Positions 8,136 through 17,249 of a stretch of 54,470 nt of DNA are shown here, piece by piece. Under the pieces are notes generated by a model. It was not told where the DNA came from. It saw nothing but the letters and a program-made list of their open reading frames with translations, and made no database searches. Position 1 is the first letter of the stretch. Every line of letters starts with the position of its first letter. Location of the stretch: assembly GCF_000425125.1 (NCBI RefSeq), contig NZ_KE384308.1, forward strand, positions 1 through 54,470, read 5' to 3'. Made by a program: the position numbers and the translations under genes. This DNA is from Paenibacillus taiwanensis DSM 18679. Its GTDB lineage: Bacteria > Bacillota > Bacilli > Paenibacillales > Paenibacillaceae.

Positions 8136-8579
8136 TTACTCCTGCTGTTTCATGTATTTTAAATGTAAGATGGGATAAGGTCGGCCTGCTCCATCCGTCA
8201 AATCTTCACCGGTTATTCCGAAACCGCTTTTTAAGTAAAATCTTGTTGCATTCTCATTTTGTTTATTCACATCTACGGATGTGATTCCAAAACTATTGAT
8301 GCATGTTTGCATAATTTGTTTCCCATACCCTTTTCCAATGTTATCGGGATCAAGAAACAGTGCTTCCAATTGATTATCATTGATAGCGGTAAAACCAATG
8401 ATTGAGTCTTCGGTATACCAGAGACGTACCTCAAGATGAGGAAAATACATCGGTAATTCTTTTTTGATTTCTTCTTTATCTTTGAAACTCAAAAAATGAT
8501 GAGTGGTCATTACCGATCTTTCCCAAAGATTTATAATCATATCATAGTCATTAACGGTTGCTTGTCTGTTTTGTATCAT
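8136..8579 (-). CDS. GNAT N-acetyltransferase, YjaB-like
   Basis: A 147-residue GCN5-type acetyltransferase, moving acetyl from acetyl-CoA to an amine. Motif A is seen as LEALFLDPDNIGKGYGKQIM (the (R/Q)xxGxG/A acetyl-CoA loop is NIGKGYG), followed by VDVNKQNENATRFYLKSGF and the ending GRPYPILHLKY. Length and order match E. coli YjaB, and the N-terminal SVMTTHHFLS is also typical of that subgroup. GGAGCAGAATGAA precedes ATG 8579. The target, a small molecule or protein amine, is unknown. It is transcribed alone, with its own terminator. Confidence 0.85.
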   Translation of the reverse strand: MIQNRQATVNDYDMIINLWERSVMTTHHFLSFKDKEEIKKELPMYFPHLEVRLWYTEDSIIGFTAINDNQLEALFLDPDNIGKGYGKQIMQTCINSFGITSVDVNKQNENATRFYLKSGFGITGEDLTDGAGRPYPILHLKYMKQQE

Positions 8580-8747
8580 TTCATTCTGCTCCTTTTTCTT
8601 TTTAATTTATCACGCTCCTTTCATCACATTTTTGTAGATGGTAATCGTATATCTCCAATTGATATATAATTTCATGCTTACCGCTCTCTTCCGAATGATA
8701 TTAATCGATTTGCGATCAAACAGATTTCACTATGTCATTCACCGTCT

Positions 8748-9143
8748 CTAGCTTGCTTCTGTATAGATGGAGTGGATGTTTCCTTCTGGATCGGCAAAAA
8801 AAGCGGCTATATGTCCCCAGGGCATGAGCGTAGGCTCTTTAATTGCAGTCCCGCCATTTGAAATGATTTTCTCATAGGCTAATTGGACTTGTTCAGGCGA
8901 ATCATACGGGAAGCATAGTTCCAATGCTTGTCCCCTGTGTGCTTCGGAATAAGAGTGATGGCCATTTGTAATGGACGCCATTAATTGTTTGGAGCAAATG
9001 GATAGGCGAACACCACTATTTTCAAACTCAACGTACTCCTCAGAGTCGACAATGGTTGGGAATCCGAGCACATCCCGATAAAATCGTGTCATTTCGGGAA
9101 TGTCATTCGTTAACAACGTAATTACGGTTACTTGCGGTTTCAT
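8748..9143 (-). CDS. VOC (glyoxalase/bleomycin-resistance fold) protein
   Basis: A 131-residue vicinal-oxygen-chelate protein with the paired beta-alpha-beta-beta-beta pattern. It starts KPQVTVITLLTNDIPEMTRF, has YRDVLGFPTIVDSEEYVEF in the first half and AAFFADPEGNIHSIYT at the end. The start at 9143 is chosen because AAAGGGAG lies just before it; an upstream ATG at 9239 has no ribosome site and would add 32 unrelated residues. Members are metal-dependent lyases, dioxygenases or drug-binding proteins. The function here is open. Confidence 0.85.
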   Translation of the reverse strand: MKPQVTVITLLTNDIPEMTRFYRDVLGFPTIVDSEEYVEFENSGVRLSICSKQLMASITNGHHSYSEAHRGQALELCFPYDSPEQVQLAYEKIISNGGTAIKEPTLMPWGHIAAFFADPEGNIHSIYTEAS

Positions 9144-9296
9144 ATATAAAACTCCCTTTCCGGATTTTTTGTTTAAGACATAATACTTAAGGTGTGCCTG
9201 CATTGAGATTGAGAGTGATATTCCAGTGAAAATGATCATGCCCTCGTATTTTGCATGACTTTATTTTCTTGTCATCCGAAAAGTGACATTTATCGT

Positions 9297-9322
9297 AAAA
9301 AGGAGCCAGTGAAGCTCCCTTT
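9297..9322 (-). terminator. Terminator of the small membrane protein gene
   Basis: Minus-strand stem AAAGGGAGC/GCTCCTTTT with one G-U pair and loop TTCACTG, then T residues. It overlaps the stop codon of the gene ending at 9321. Confidence 0.6.
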
Positions 9323-9548
9323 AACTATTTAACTTCTGCTTTCTAACTTGCATACCGCCGATGATAAGCATGATAACGCCAACTACTGCTAACACAATCC
9401 GAACTAAAAAAGGACTTACTGAAAACAACGTTTCACCTTGCCAATGCAGTCCGAACAACTTTTCATTCAGCCCGACAATCGCCAATAATGGCTTAAGGAA
9501 CAGACTGAGCGCTAATAATACGATTCCCCAAATAATATTGCTATTCAT
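9321..9548 (-). CDS. Small integral membrane protein
   Basis: 75 residues with two hydrophobic segments (about 6-25, WGIVLLALSLFLKPLLAIVG; and about 45-66, PFLVRIVLAVVGVIMLIIGG) and a basic tail VRKQK, so the C-terminus probably faces the cytoplasm. GAGGG lies upstream of the ATG. I recognise no family. It is transcribed in the same direction as its neighbours, about 115 bases after the next gene. Confidence 0.6.
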   Translation of the reverse strand: MNSNIIWGIVLLALSLFLKPLLAIVGLNEKLFGLHWQGETLFSVSPFLVRIVLAVVGVIMLIIGGMQVRKQKLNS

Positions 9549-9664
9549 GGATTCACACCCTCATTTCCAATTAAAACAATTTCCTTTCATCGTTTCTGTC
9601 AGGATGGAACCAACAATCCTATCGGTTCCATCCTTCGTAGATATACAACTCTTTTCAACTGAAC

Positions 9665-10159
9665 TTAACCGGATTCCTTTATGCGTCTGATTCCTTGTAC
9701 GATCCCCTCCTTGAGACTCTCCCTCAGCGAATAAATGACTGGTGCTGAAGGGATGTCAAATTTCAGATGGGAATGGGGAATTTCCGTAAGTAGGGTGCCG
9801 ATCGGGTCGCCCTGCTTGTTATAAATGACATTCCAAAATATTCTCGATCTGTTGTCTTCCGTCCCCCATTTTTCAATGGAATTTCGGAAAATCAAACACT
9901 TGGCGATAACGAAATCATTCTCTTCTGTCTTCTCCATTACGCTGAAATCGGCATCCTCCAGCTGCTCGAATAAGACCGGCAACAGGCGATCCAAGTAAAG
10001 GCCATAAGCCGCGTCTTCGATTTCAATAAAAGCAGCTGTCAATTGTTCATGCATGGACTCGTACAAGGGTCTCCACTCAGACGCAACATACTTGTTGGCC
10101 ACCTCACTTATTTCTTCGATCGACATGTCTTGCCGGAAAATCGGGAATCCATTTTCCAC
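9665..10159 (-). CDS. Hypothetical protein, about 164 residues
   Basis: Soluble, acidic, mixed alpha/beta protein (ISEVANKYVASEWRPLYESM near the start; IFWNVIYNKQGDPIGTLLTE near the end). The GTG start at 10159 is preferred because AGAAGGAGG precedes it. An earlier ATG at 10249 would add a 30-residue hydrophobic/basic stretch with no ribosome site, probably not translated. I do not recognise the family. It is divergent from the MerR-type regulator gene, about 160 bases away, which could control it. Confidence 0.6.
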   Translation of the reverse strand: MENGFPIFRQDMSIEEISEVANKYVASEWRPLYESMHEQLTAAFIEIEDAAYGLYLDRLLPVLFEQLEDADFSVMEKTEENDFVIAKCLIFRNSIEKWGTEDNRSRIFWNVIYNKQGDPIGTLLTEIPHSHLKFDIPSAPVIYSLRESLKEGIVQGIRRIKESG

Positions 10160-10320
10160 AATCAAACGCCTCCTTCTCTTTATTTCAATTTCATTGTACA
10201 ACTTGCAAGCAAATTGAAAGGTTAGGCAAAAAAAGAGAAGGAAGATCAACTGTTTTATAGAAAACCTTATATAGTTGTTTAATCTTGATCTAATGTAATG
10301 AGGGAGATGATGACTTCACG

Positions 10321-11070
10321 ATGCGCCCCAACAAAATGGCAGCTAAATTCATGATTAGCACCAGTACCATAAGGAATTACGAGGCTAAAGGCCTAATCCC
10401 CCCTGCTGAACGATCAGCAAATGGCTACCGCATATATACAAACAAGCACGCTGCTTATCTGTCGTGTATCCGAGCTATGATTCCGGCATTCGGAATGGAA
10501 GTGACGTCTGAGGTGATCCGTTGTCTCCAACAGGACAAGCCGCAAGATGCATTGTGGATCATCAGGGAAAAAGAAGTCGCTTTATACAAAGAAAAACAGA
10601 AATTAGAGCGGTTAATTCAGGATATTCGGATATACAACATCGAAAATAAATCCCCATATGCCGAGAGCACATTCTCCATGAACGAAGCATCCGAACTTAC
10701 ACAGGCTTCCAAATCAGCGATCCGCTACTGGGACGAAGCAGGATATGTAAGGGCGGATCGCAATCCTAACAACCGTTATCGTCAATACAGTGGATCTCAT
10801 TTGCTAAAAATCAGGTTGATTCAAATGCTGCAAAGCTCCGTGTATTCAGAAGAGACTGTTCTGTTTAAGCAATCCATCTCCGCTGCCAAACCTACGGATC
10901 TGCAGGCGATCATGAAAGTGGCTGAAAATATCAGGTCTTATTTAGATAAGATCATCGAATCCCAGATGTGTGGGATATCTTTTTTACATCAGCTCATTCA
11001 GCTTACCAAAGCCTCACGCCTCGGTGGAGCTAGTATCATTCAACCGTACCTGAATGGACCCGACAATTAA
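10321..11070 (+). CDS. MerR-family regulator with two MerR-type HTH domains
   Basis: A 249-residue transcription factor. The first winged HTH is at about 1-70 (STSTIRNYEAKGLIPPAERS, then GYRIYT). A second MerR HTH is at about 118-180 (SMNEASELTQASKSAIRYWD, then NRYRQYSGSHL). Between them is a short coiled region (EKEVALYKEKQKLERLIQDI), and the C-terminal 60 residues are helical. There is no Cys pattern for metal binding. A double-HTH MerR protein could bind one longer operator as a monomer or pseudo-dimer. AGGGAG lies 14 bases before the ATG, a rather long spacing. The divergent gene at 9665-10159 is a possible target. Confidence 0.8.
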   Translation: MRPNKMAAKFMISTSTIRNYEAKGLIPPAERSANGYRIYTNKHAAYLSCIRAMIPAFGMEVTSEVIRCLQQDKPQDALWIIREKEVALYKEKQKLERLIQDIRIYNIENKSPYAESTFSMNEASELTQASKSAIRYWDEAGYVRADRNPNNRYRQYSGSHLLKIRLIQMLQSSVYSEETVLFKQSISAAKPTDLQAIMKVAENIRSYLDKIIESQMCGISFLHQLIQLTKASRLGGASIIQPYLNGPDN

Positions 11071-11101
11071 CAAGTAGATTTTTTTCATTCTCTAAGGTTC
11101 A

Positions 11102-12103
11102 TTACAGACGGACAACACGACGATAATACAAGTATTCGGCACGGTCCTCCCACTCCAACTCCTCCTCATAGGGGTCACGATAATAGGTAGCGACAGGTAA
11201 ATAACCCCATGTTACTCCCATGCCGCCACAGATAAGCACACCCCCGTCCCCGCCTTTGCCGCGCACGATTCCTCCAGAAGACACGGTCAGTTCCTGTTTG
11301 TACGGATCTCCAAGGAATTGTAGCCCCATGCCGCCAGTTTTCTCCAGGTCAAATGGTCTAGCGTTCACTGGCAGTTCTCCCTGCCCGTTCTGCTCCAGCT
11401 CTCCGAAGTGCCTAACCTTCATACGATAGTCAAAGCTGTCGCCCCAAGGAAATAACGTTCGACAACCTCCGCCGTACACATACTCCCATTCCTCTTCTGT
11501 TAACACATCGAAGCCATCGGGCAGTTTGTCTCTAGCCCACGCCTGCTGGCTGGGACTGTCAGCAAACAACCAGATGCGGATAAGCCCATCCTCTTTGTCC
11601 AATCGAAAAGACTGATGCTGCTCATAAGAGTCGTAGTTCGACGTACTCAGTTGTTCAATCGCCTCTAGCACATCGCTGTCGTCTCCCGGATCCAAGTCAG
11701 CTAGCTCCACCTCGTACCAGGCGACAGGGCGGGTTTGGCGTTCAATTAACATCGGATCGATATGGGCCTCCCGCACGGGAGACATTTGCTCTCGTAGCAC
11801 CTGTACCAACGCTACAGTCTCTTGATTTAGATCATCCAAGCCGCGTTCGAACTCTCCTTTCGTCTTTTCATCTGGTCCGATTGCCCATTCTTGCCAGCCA
11901 AGTGTAACACGGTCTCCAGGCACATAGACGAACTCGCAGCCTTCATACATAAAGATACCCGTTTCTAACTCAAGGCCAAATCGCTCGAAGCGCTCCATTT
12001 TCAGAAACGTGAAGCCCAAAGGAAGACGTGCATGCAACTCGCGCAACAACTGTTCCTTACATTCACTTGTCTGTTTATTCCAAGTTGCTCGATCCTTTAT
12101 CAT
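11102..12103 (-). CDS. Formylglycine-generating-enzyme (SUMF1)-like protein
   Basis: 333 residues. The C-terminal half carries the FGE-sulfatase fold marks: LTEEEWEYVYGGGC then FPWGDSF (family: LPTEaEWEyA..GG....yPWG), and near the end GGMGVTWGYLPVATYYRD and YYRRVVRL (family: RGGSW...R.....GFR). An earlier FVYVPGDRVTLGW matches the fold's first strands (MV.IPGG.F.MG). The active-site Cys pair of true formylglycine enzymes is not evident, so it may be a C-type-lectin-like relative without oxidase activity. Start ATG 12103 follows AAAGGAGAGACAATC; upstream in-frame ATG codons add an unrelated leader. There is no sulfatase beside it. It stands about 145 bases after the CxxC protein gene on the same strand. 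Confidence 0.65.
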   Translation of the reverse strand: MIKDRATWNKQTSECKEQLLRELHARLPLGFTFLKMERFERFGLELETGIFMYEGCEFVYVPGDRVTLGWQEWAIGPDEKTKGEFERGLDDLNQETVALVQVLREQMSPVREAHIDPMLIERQTRPVAWYEVELADLDPGDDSDVLEAIEQLSTSNYDSYEQHQSFRLDKEDGLIRIWLFADSPSQQAWARDKLPDGFDVLTEEEWEYVYGGGCRTLFPWGDSFDYRMKVRHFGELEQNGQGELPVNARPFDLEKTGGMGLQFLGDPYKQELTVSSGGIVRGKGGDGGVLICGGMGVTWGYLPVATYYRDPYEEELEWEDRAEYLYYRRVVRL

Positions 12104-12247
12104 GATTGTCTCTCCTTTTTTGTATTTATTTGATTGTACGTTCATTTTGCCGCTAGAGTATATCACCGATGAAATTTTCGTCTTAAAAGATTGTGTGGAC
12201 GCGTCATTCATTGACTCGACTGTAATAAACATTTATTAATTTGTGCG

Positions 12248-13090
12248 CTACTTTGAAAATGTGCTAAGTAAAGACGGCCATACGGAAATTTTTTCGCGAC
12301 AGGACGGACATAATGTCTCACCAGCTAAATAATACAGATGGCTAACCAATATGGGTTCCCCGATCGCTTCCGCCCGCTCCGCTAGTGTTCGTATTTCTTC
12401 ATCTACAAATGACGTCACCGGGACGATCACATGGGATTGCTGATCAGTGTGAAAGGCGGGATCCTGTTCATAGGCGTAAAGTATACCGTTTTCTGCAAAA
12501 TCATCTTCCTGAGGCCACATAAATACATCACTTTCGCAGGCCGGACACACAGCCACATACTCATCACCGTTAATAAAAGTCATCAACATATTGGCAAGTA
12601 TGTACGAACCTCGATAAGCGGCATCCGCAGCTAGTAAAAAACGTTTCTCCGTCTCATCGGTGGATTGGCGGGCTGTATAGGTGAATACTTCCTCAGTAAG
12701 CGTCTTGAATTTCTCAATGGCTTCTAAATATCCAAAATACAATTCAGTGCAGGCTGAGCTGCCTACCTCTTCAACCAGTTCTGCCCAGGATTCTGGAAAG
12801 GGTTCCTCGTCGTGCCCATCACGGCTGGCCTCGATTATACCGCAATTTATAAACAGTTCTTTGCGCACTTCTGCATTAGATGTAGAACATGCTATTTGCG
12901 CCAAAAACGGCATCGCTGCATAGGTAGTCGTATATATTGTATTTTGATGGTACAAGTACTCTTGAAAGAGTTCATCAAAAATTTCCTGACTATATTCATG
13001 CATTAGCTCCTGCAATAAAGCAGGTACGGTATTAGCAGAACTGTACGGCCCTGTAAGTTTCCCCCATATATCGCTATGCCAATTAAGCAA
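12248..13090 (-). CDS. Hypothetical protein with a split CxxC zinc-binding pair
   Basis: 280 residues from a TTG start at 13090, supported by GGAGGG six bases before it. The N-terminal 100 residues are helical and HEAT-like (TVPALLQELMHEYSQEIFDE; TYAAMPFLAQIACSTSN). Two Cys pairs, VCPACESD in the middle and LCPSCREK close to the end, could bind one zinc. No family is recognised with confidence. Helical, acidic, single-gene proteins of this style are common among immunity or accessory proteins in Paenibacillus, but that is only an impression. Confidence 0.55.
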   Translation of the reverse strand: MLNWHSDIWGKLTGPYSSANTVPALLQELMHEYSQEIFDELFQEYLYHQNTIYTTTYAAMPFLAQIACSTSNAEVRKELFINCGIIEASRDGHDEEPFPESWAELVEEVGSSACTELYFGYLEAIEKFKTLTEEVFTYTARQSTDETEKRFLLAADAAYRGSYILANMLMTFINGDEYVAVCPACESDVFMWPQEDDFAENGILYAYEQDPAFHTDQQSHVIVPVTSFVDEEIRTLAERAEAIGEPILVSHLYYLAGETLCPSCREKISVWPSLLSTFSK

Positions 13091-13224
13091 GCTTTCCCTC
13101 CGTTCTTAATTTCCAATTTATACTCTTTTATTTATTGTATCACATAAAAAACAGGGGAATCAGGGCCAACTTCCAGCGTCTCTAGCTCCTTTATACGATG
13201 CATAACGACCGATGCTCTGTCAGT

Positions 13225-14382
13225 TTACGCTAGAGCATGTTGATACTGAAGTGAATCCGCTTCCATAGCCATTTCTTTATGTATAGTAACAATACAATCA
13301 AGGTGGTTTAGTTTTTCTTGAAGATCAGTATTTTGGGGATCATCCTCTAACTGAGCTAATATGGAAAAAAGCTGTGGAACCTCCCAAACACTTCTCAATG
13401 CGGTGCTTAGACAGAAGCCATATCTCACTAATTCTGCGTCGCCCTGCCATCCTATGTCCCGCAGCCCCGCTAGGTATGCATCATATATAGAAGTTTGAAA
13501 CCTTATATAGTGGTCGGGCGGAATAATACCAAGACTCATGTTTACGCCAAACAATTTTCCCAAATCTTCGCCAATACCTGATATACTCATGAACTGCCAA
13601 TCGATAAGCACAAGTTGACTTTCACTGGCCTCATTTTTAACGAGTAACATATTCATTTGACTCAAATCTTGATGTGCTAGTACACGCGGCAGCTGCTGAA
13701 GGGACTCTAAAATAGAATCAATGTTTTGGAGGATTTTTTGATACCAGATCCATGTTCTTTGCTTATTTTCCGATGATAAGCGGCTTACATATGCCTCCAT
13801 ATTAGGCGCGTACATACGGCTTGCAGTCGTCCATGACTTGAGCCAGCTCCTGCATATCCACTTATGATCGGGCAGCACTGTTATGCCTTTAAGATAAGCC
13901 CCATTAAACCGACCTAACTGTCGAGCAATAAAAGAAAATTGTTCAACTGAATATGCGTATTCACCTGTTACATGTTCCAACCACATCCAAATTGTCCCGT
14001 CTTGTTGTTCTTCAAGCAAATAGCACTCTGGCGCGCAAATAGAATCAGGAAGATTCCTTAATACGCCTGACTCGAATACAAGAGCTTCACGTCGCCAGTA
14101 GTTGTGATGATCGGAATCATCTTTCTCGGCTGTGTCCGGCTTAATGATTTTTAAAATAACACACCAAGGCTTCAATTGATGATGTAATTGTACCAAACCA
14201 TGCAAGCGGAATATTCCAGAGGTCGTGAAGTTTGGAGTCTTATAACCCATATCATCACACGTTAAAGTTACTAGTTTAAAAGTTACATGCCTATGGATAG
14301 ATTGGATACAAGCTTTAATCTGGTCGATCTTATTGTGAAACGGAATATTAGTATTATTTTTAAATACAAGTTTGGTGTGCAT
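13225..14382 (-). CDS. Aminoglycoside-phosphotransferase/choline-kinase-like protein
   Basis: 385 residues with the protein-kinase-like fold of the APH family. The catalytic loop is VLAHQDLSQMNMLLV (HxDxxxxN) and the metal-binding strand is LVLIDWQFMS, with D in place of the usual DxD. The nucleotide lobe includes KPWCVILKIIKP (likely ATP Lys) and REALVFESGVL. It likely phosphorylates a small hydroxylated molecule; the substrate is not readable and resistance should not be assumed. GGGAGGAGACTGG precedes ATG 14382. It is transcribed alone. Confidence 0.8.
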   Translation of the reverse strand: MHTKLVFKNNTNIPFHNKIDQIKACIQSIHRHVTFKLVTLTCDDMGYKTPNFTTSGIFRLHGLVQLHHQLKPWCVILKIIKPDTAEKDDSDHHNYWRREALVFESGVLRNLPDSICAPECYLLEEQQDGTIWMWLEHVTGEYAYSVEQFSFIARQLGRFNGAYLKGITVLPDHKWICRSWLKSWTTASRMYAPNMEAYVSRLSSENKQRTWIWYQKILQNIDSILESLQQLPRVLAHQDLSQMNMLLVKNEASESQLVLIDWQFMSISGIGEDLGKLFGVNMSLGIIPPDHYIRFQTSIYDAYLAGLRDIGWQGDAELVRYGFCLSTALRSVWEVPQLFSILAQLEDDPQNTDLQEKLNHLDCIVTIHKEMAMEADSLQYQHALA

Positions 14383-14493
14383 CCAGTCTCCTCCCTTATG
14401 ATTAAAACGTACCCTTTATCAAAACTAGTCCATTAGGATTGATTACGCAAAGCAACAGCAGGCATGGACTTTATAGATACCAATGGACATTAA

Positions 14494-14530
14494 AGAAGAT
14501 GATTCCTAATGAATATAGGAATCATCTTCT
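14494..14530 (-). terminator. Terminator of the SLH/RCC1-like surface gene
   Basis: Perfect 15-bp stem (arms 14494-14508 and 14516-14530), seven-base loop, TTTAAT after it on the minus strand. It lies about 30 bases past the stop at 14559. Confidence 0.75.
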
Positions 14531-14558
14531 GGCTGCATACTCCTTAAACACGAATGGG

Positions 14559-17249
14559 TTATAGCTGTAAATAAAGACGATATAGCATTCGTGCGGCTTC
14601 CCCACGTGTAACAGCCTCTTTAGCTTTAATCTGTTTATTGGCGGGGACATCGATCAGGCGCTGCTTCACCGCCAAGGACATTGTTGGCTTGGCCCAGTTT
14701 GATACTGTTTCTTTATCTGTAAATTGATTTAAATACTCCTCTGGATTCGATGGGTAATAATAATGCTTCCTCTCATGCAGGAATCTTGCCCCGATGGCGG
14801 TCATTTCTTGTCGGGCTATCGTACGATCCGGCTTAAATGTACCGTCAGGATAACCTTCGACGATATGGTTTTTTTCGGATGAAGCGATAAATGGATGATG
14901 CCATTGCGGCGGTTGTACGTCCGAAAAGCTCTCCTTCGCCGTTTTATCCATAACGTTAAATGTTCTGACCAACATGGCCGTGAACTCTGCACGGGTGAGC
15001 AGGGAATCGGGCTCGAAATTGCCTTTGTCTGTTCCAGTTACGATTCCTTTGGAGCCTAGAAATTGTACCGCTTGCTTTAACTCTGGATCTCGATCATCCA
15101 TATCAGGGAATGATTTCGAATTATCGCCCACGAGATACATTCCGGAACGGTTGATTTCTGCTACCATGCCGTTTTGGGACGGATTATACTTCCCGCCGAC
15201 TGGCTCCTTTGTTTTCCCATTCACATAGAACATGCTGCTATGTGCTGCTTCTGCATAATTCGCAGGCAAAATGAGCTGAATGTTGCTTGCTATACCTGAA
15301 AGCTCCTGCCCTTGCTCATCCATAAATTGTATGTGATATCCGCCGCTATTCTCTTTCACCAGATGAATGAAGATAACCGATTGCGATTGGAACAGGCGTT
15401 CTGCGGTTGCAACATTGACTACGAGTTTCGCATCCCCTGCATACAAGGTAACATAGTCAATATTCTTCTGGCCAACCAATCCATTCTTATTGAGTTTGAA
15501 CATATATTCATTTTGTGCAGCTAAAGATAGTATTTCCGCGTTTACGATCAGCTCTCTCGGAGTAACAATCCTATGTTCTGACAACGCCTGCTGAACCACT
15601 GACTTGGCCTTTAACGCATTTCTTGCTAGCCTATCAATCAATTGAGGGCTTATGTCGAGCTGACCGTCAACTGGAGTTGGCTTTTCACTGCTTGCGGCTG
15701 TGATCACCAGCTCCCCTGCTTGCATCAGTCCTTCTACGATAACCGAGTTCTGCTTGTCAGCGTCAGGAATAGACTGGACAGCACTGAAATACGTATCTGA
15801 TACTATGCTGCCGTCCACAACATACAATAATATGTAAGTCGTCGCATCTGGAAAACCGGCTCTAGTTGTCGTCGCCCGTACGATGGTTTGTCCGAATTTA
15901 TTCGCTGTTATGACGGGTATGCCATTGACATTCGTTATCGTTCCTATGCTTGGATCGTCAATGGTATACGTTATTTTAGTTCCGGGTAGCACATTGTTCG
16001 CAGAGATGAACTGTTGTCCGCCAGGTTTCAGCATCGTGACAAACGGATTAAGGCTGATTTCTGGAGAAGTCAACTGTGTCAACTCAGGTTGAGTTTTGAT
16101 CTCAGCACGATCATCTGATGATTTTTCTTTAGACCCAGAATGATTTCCAGTTGAGTTACCTTTCGTGAACACAACAAGCTTCGGATAGTCAGAAACCTTA
16201 TCGTTCCATGCCCACAAGGTCTGATCCTTTTTTAATAAATAGTTTTCCATATAGCTGCCCTTGTCCTTGTGGTGTACGGAAGCGATATTGGAAAGCTCGG
16301 GGAACATTTTCTCGCTGTCTATTGACCAAAGCTTATCGTCTGCTCGCAAAGCATAAGTAGAATCGATATTCGAATCTTTCAGTCGTGAGTTAAATTGAAC
16401 AATTCCCTGTACGCCGGTTGCTTTATGTAATTGGATTGGAATACTCATAGGGTCATAAGTTTTCCAGGACCAGACTGTGCCATCTTTTTTATAAGCATAG
16501 TTTGTAGCACCACCCATCTCTAGGTTGACGATGCCGTCAAGCCCTTTGATTTGCTCTGGACCTTTGTTATAAGCTTGGTTATTATTCGGCCAGTACATGT
16601 AGGTTCTCCACTTCCAGACCGTACCATCTTTTTTAACTGCGTAGATGTGACCGTTCACAGATTTTATAGATGCGACATTGTCCAGAATCTTATAATAAGT
16701 CGTTGACGAAGCTTTGCCCTTTACAGCTATCCAGCACCAAACTGTACCATCTGATTTTAATACAAACAAAGTCTTATAATTTTTAGAGTTGCCAGTATAA
16801 TCAGCGACAAGTGAAGTTACGTGATTTAAATCTTTAATAGGCTTTGGAGAGATCTTGGAATCTACAGGATAGTTGTTGTTCCTAGAATCCCAAAACCATA
16901 CGGTTCCGTCTTTTTTTAACGCAGCATAATTCGTCATTAATCTACTTTCCCCGTACTTGCCCTCAAACGAGAATTGCTTCACATCGAGTAAGCCTGGAAT
17001 TTGCTTGAGTCTGGCTTGGTAGAATGGATCGGAATCATGGGCGGTATAAGCAAGTGTGTCCCAATACCATACAGTTCCGTCTTTTTTTGATATGAGCATA
17101 TTGCCATCAAGTATTTCGTAATCCTCGCCGATACGTGTATAATGCTGTTCGCTAACGGTACTTTCAATATTCACTTTGGCTTGCACCGTACCTGTATGAG
17201 CCGACAGGATTAACGTAATGGATAGCAACACTGAAATCAATCGTTTCAT
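14559..17249 (-). CDS. Secreted S-layer-homology protein with RCC1-like repeats
   Basis: 896 residues, exported and held on the cell wall. A signal peptide (MKRLISVLLSITLILSAHTG, cut near VQA-KV) is followed by at least five repeats of K(K/S)DGTVWxW plus two looser copies up to about residue 370, a pattern like RCC1/tubulin-suppressor beta-propellers. After a charged linker comes an Ig-like Big-type domain (SLNPFVTMLKPGGQ to YVVDGS), a mixed central domain, and three SLH modules at the C-terminus (FPDMDDRDPELKQAVQFLGS; FSDVQPPQWHHPFIASSEKN; FTDKETVSNWAKPTMSLAVK), which bind pyruvylated cell-wall polymer. GGAGGTCGCCA precedes the ATG. It is a single-gene unit with its own terminator. The ligand of the propeller part is unknown. 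Confidence 0.88.
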   Translation of the reverse strand: MKRLISVLLSITLILSAHTGTVQAKVNIESTVSEQHYTRIGEDYEILDGNMLISKKDGTVWYWDTLAYTAHDSDPFYQARLKQIPGLLDVKQFSFEGKYGESRLMTNYAALKKDGTVWFWDSRNNNYPVDSKISPKPIKDLNHVTSLVADYTGNSKNYKTLFVLKSDGTVWCWIAVKGKASSTTYYKILDNVASIKSVNGHIYAVKKDGTVWKWRTYMYWPNNNQAYNKGPEQIKGLDGIVNLEMGGATNYAYKKDGTVWSWKTYDPMSIPIQLHKATGVQGIVQFNSRLKDSNIDSTYALRADDKLWSIDSEKMFPELSNIASVHHKDKGSYMENYLLKKDQTLWAWNDKVSDYPKLVVFTKGNSTGNHSGSKEKSSDDRAEIKTQPELTQLTSPEISLNPFVTMLKPGGQQFISANNVLPGTKITYTIDDPSIGTITNVNGIPVITANKFGQTIVRATTTRAGFPDATTYILLYVVDGSIVSDTYFSAVQSIPDADKQNSVIVEGLMQAGELVITAASSEKPTPVDGQLDISPQLIDRLARNALKAKSVVQQALSEHRIVTPRELIVNAEILSLAAQNEYMFKLNKNGLVGQKNIDYVTLYAGDAKLVVNVATAERLFQSQSVIFIHLVKENSGGYHIQFMDEQGQELSGIASNIQLILPANYAEAAHSSMFYVNGKTKEPVGGKYNPSQNGMVAEINRSGMYLVGDNSKSFPDMDDRDPELKQAVQFLGSKGIVTGTDKGNFEPDSLLTRAEFTAMLVRTFNVMDKTAKESFSDVQPPQWHHPFIASSEKNHIVEGYPDGTFKPDRTIARQEMTAIGARFLHERKHYYYPSNPEEYLNQFTDKETVSNWAKPTMSLAVKQRLIDVPANKQIKAKEAVTRGEAARMLYRLYLQL

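Noticed and set aside
9143..9239. Longer start for the VOC protein
   Set aside because: The extra 32 residues precede the ribosome binding site and do not resemble the family.
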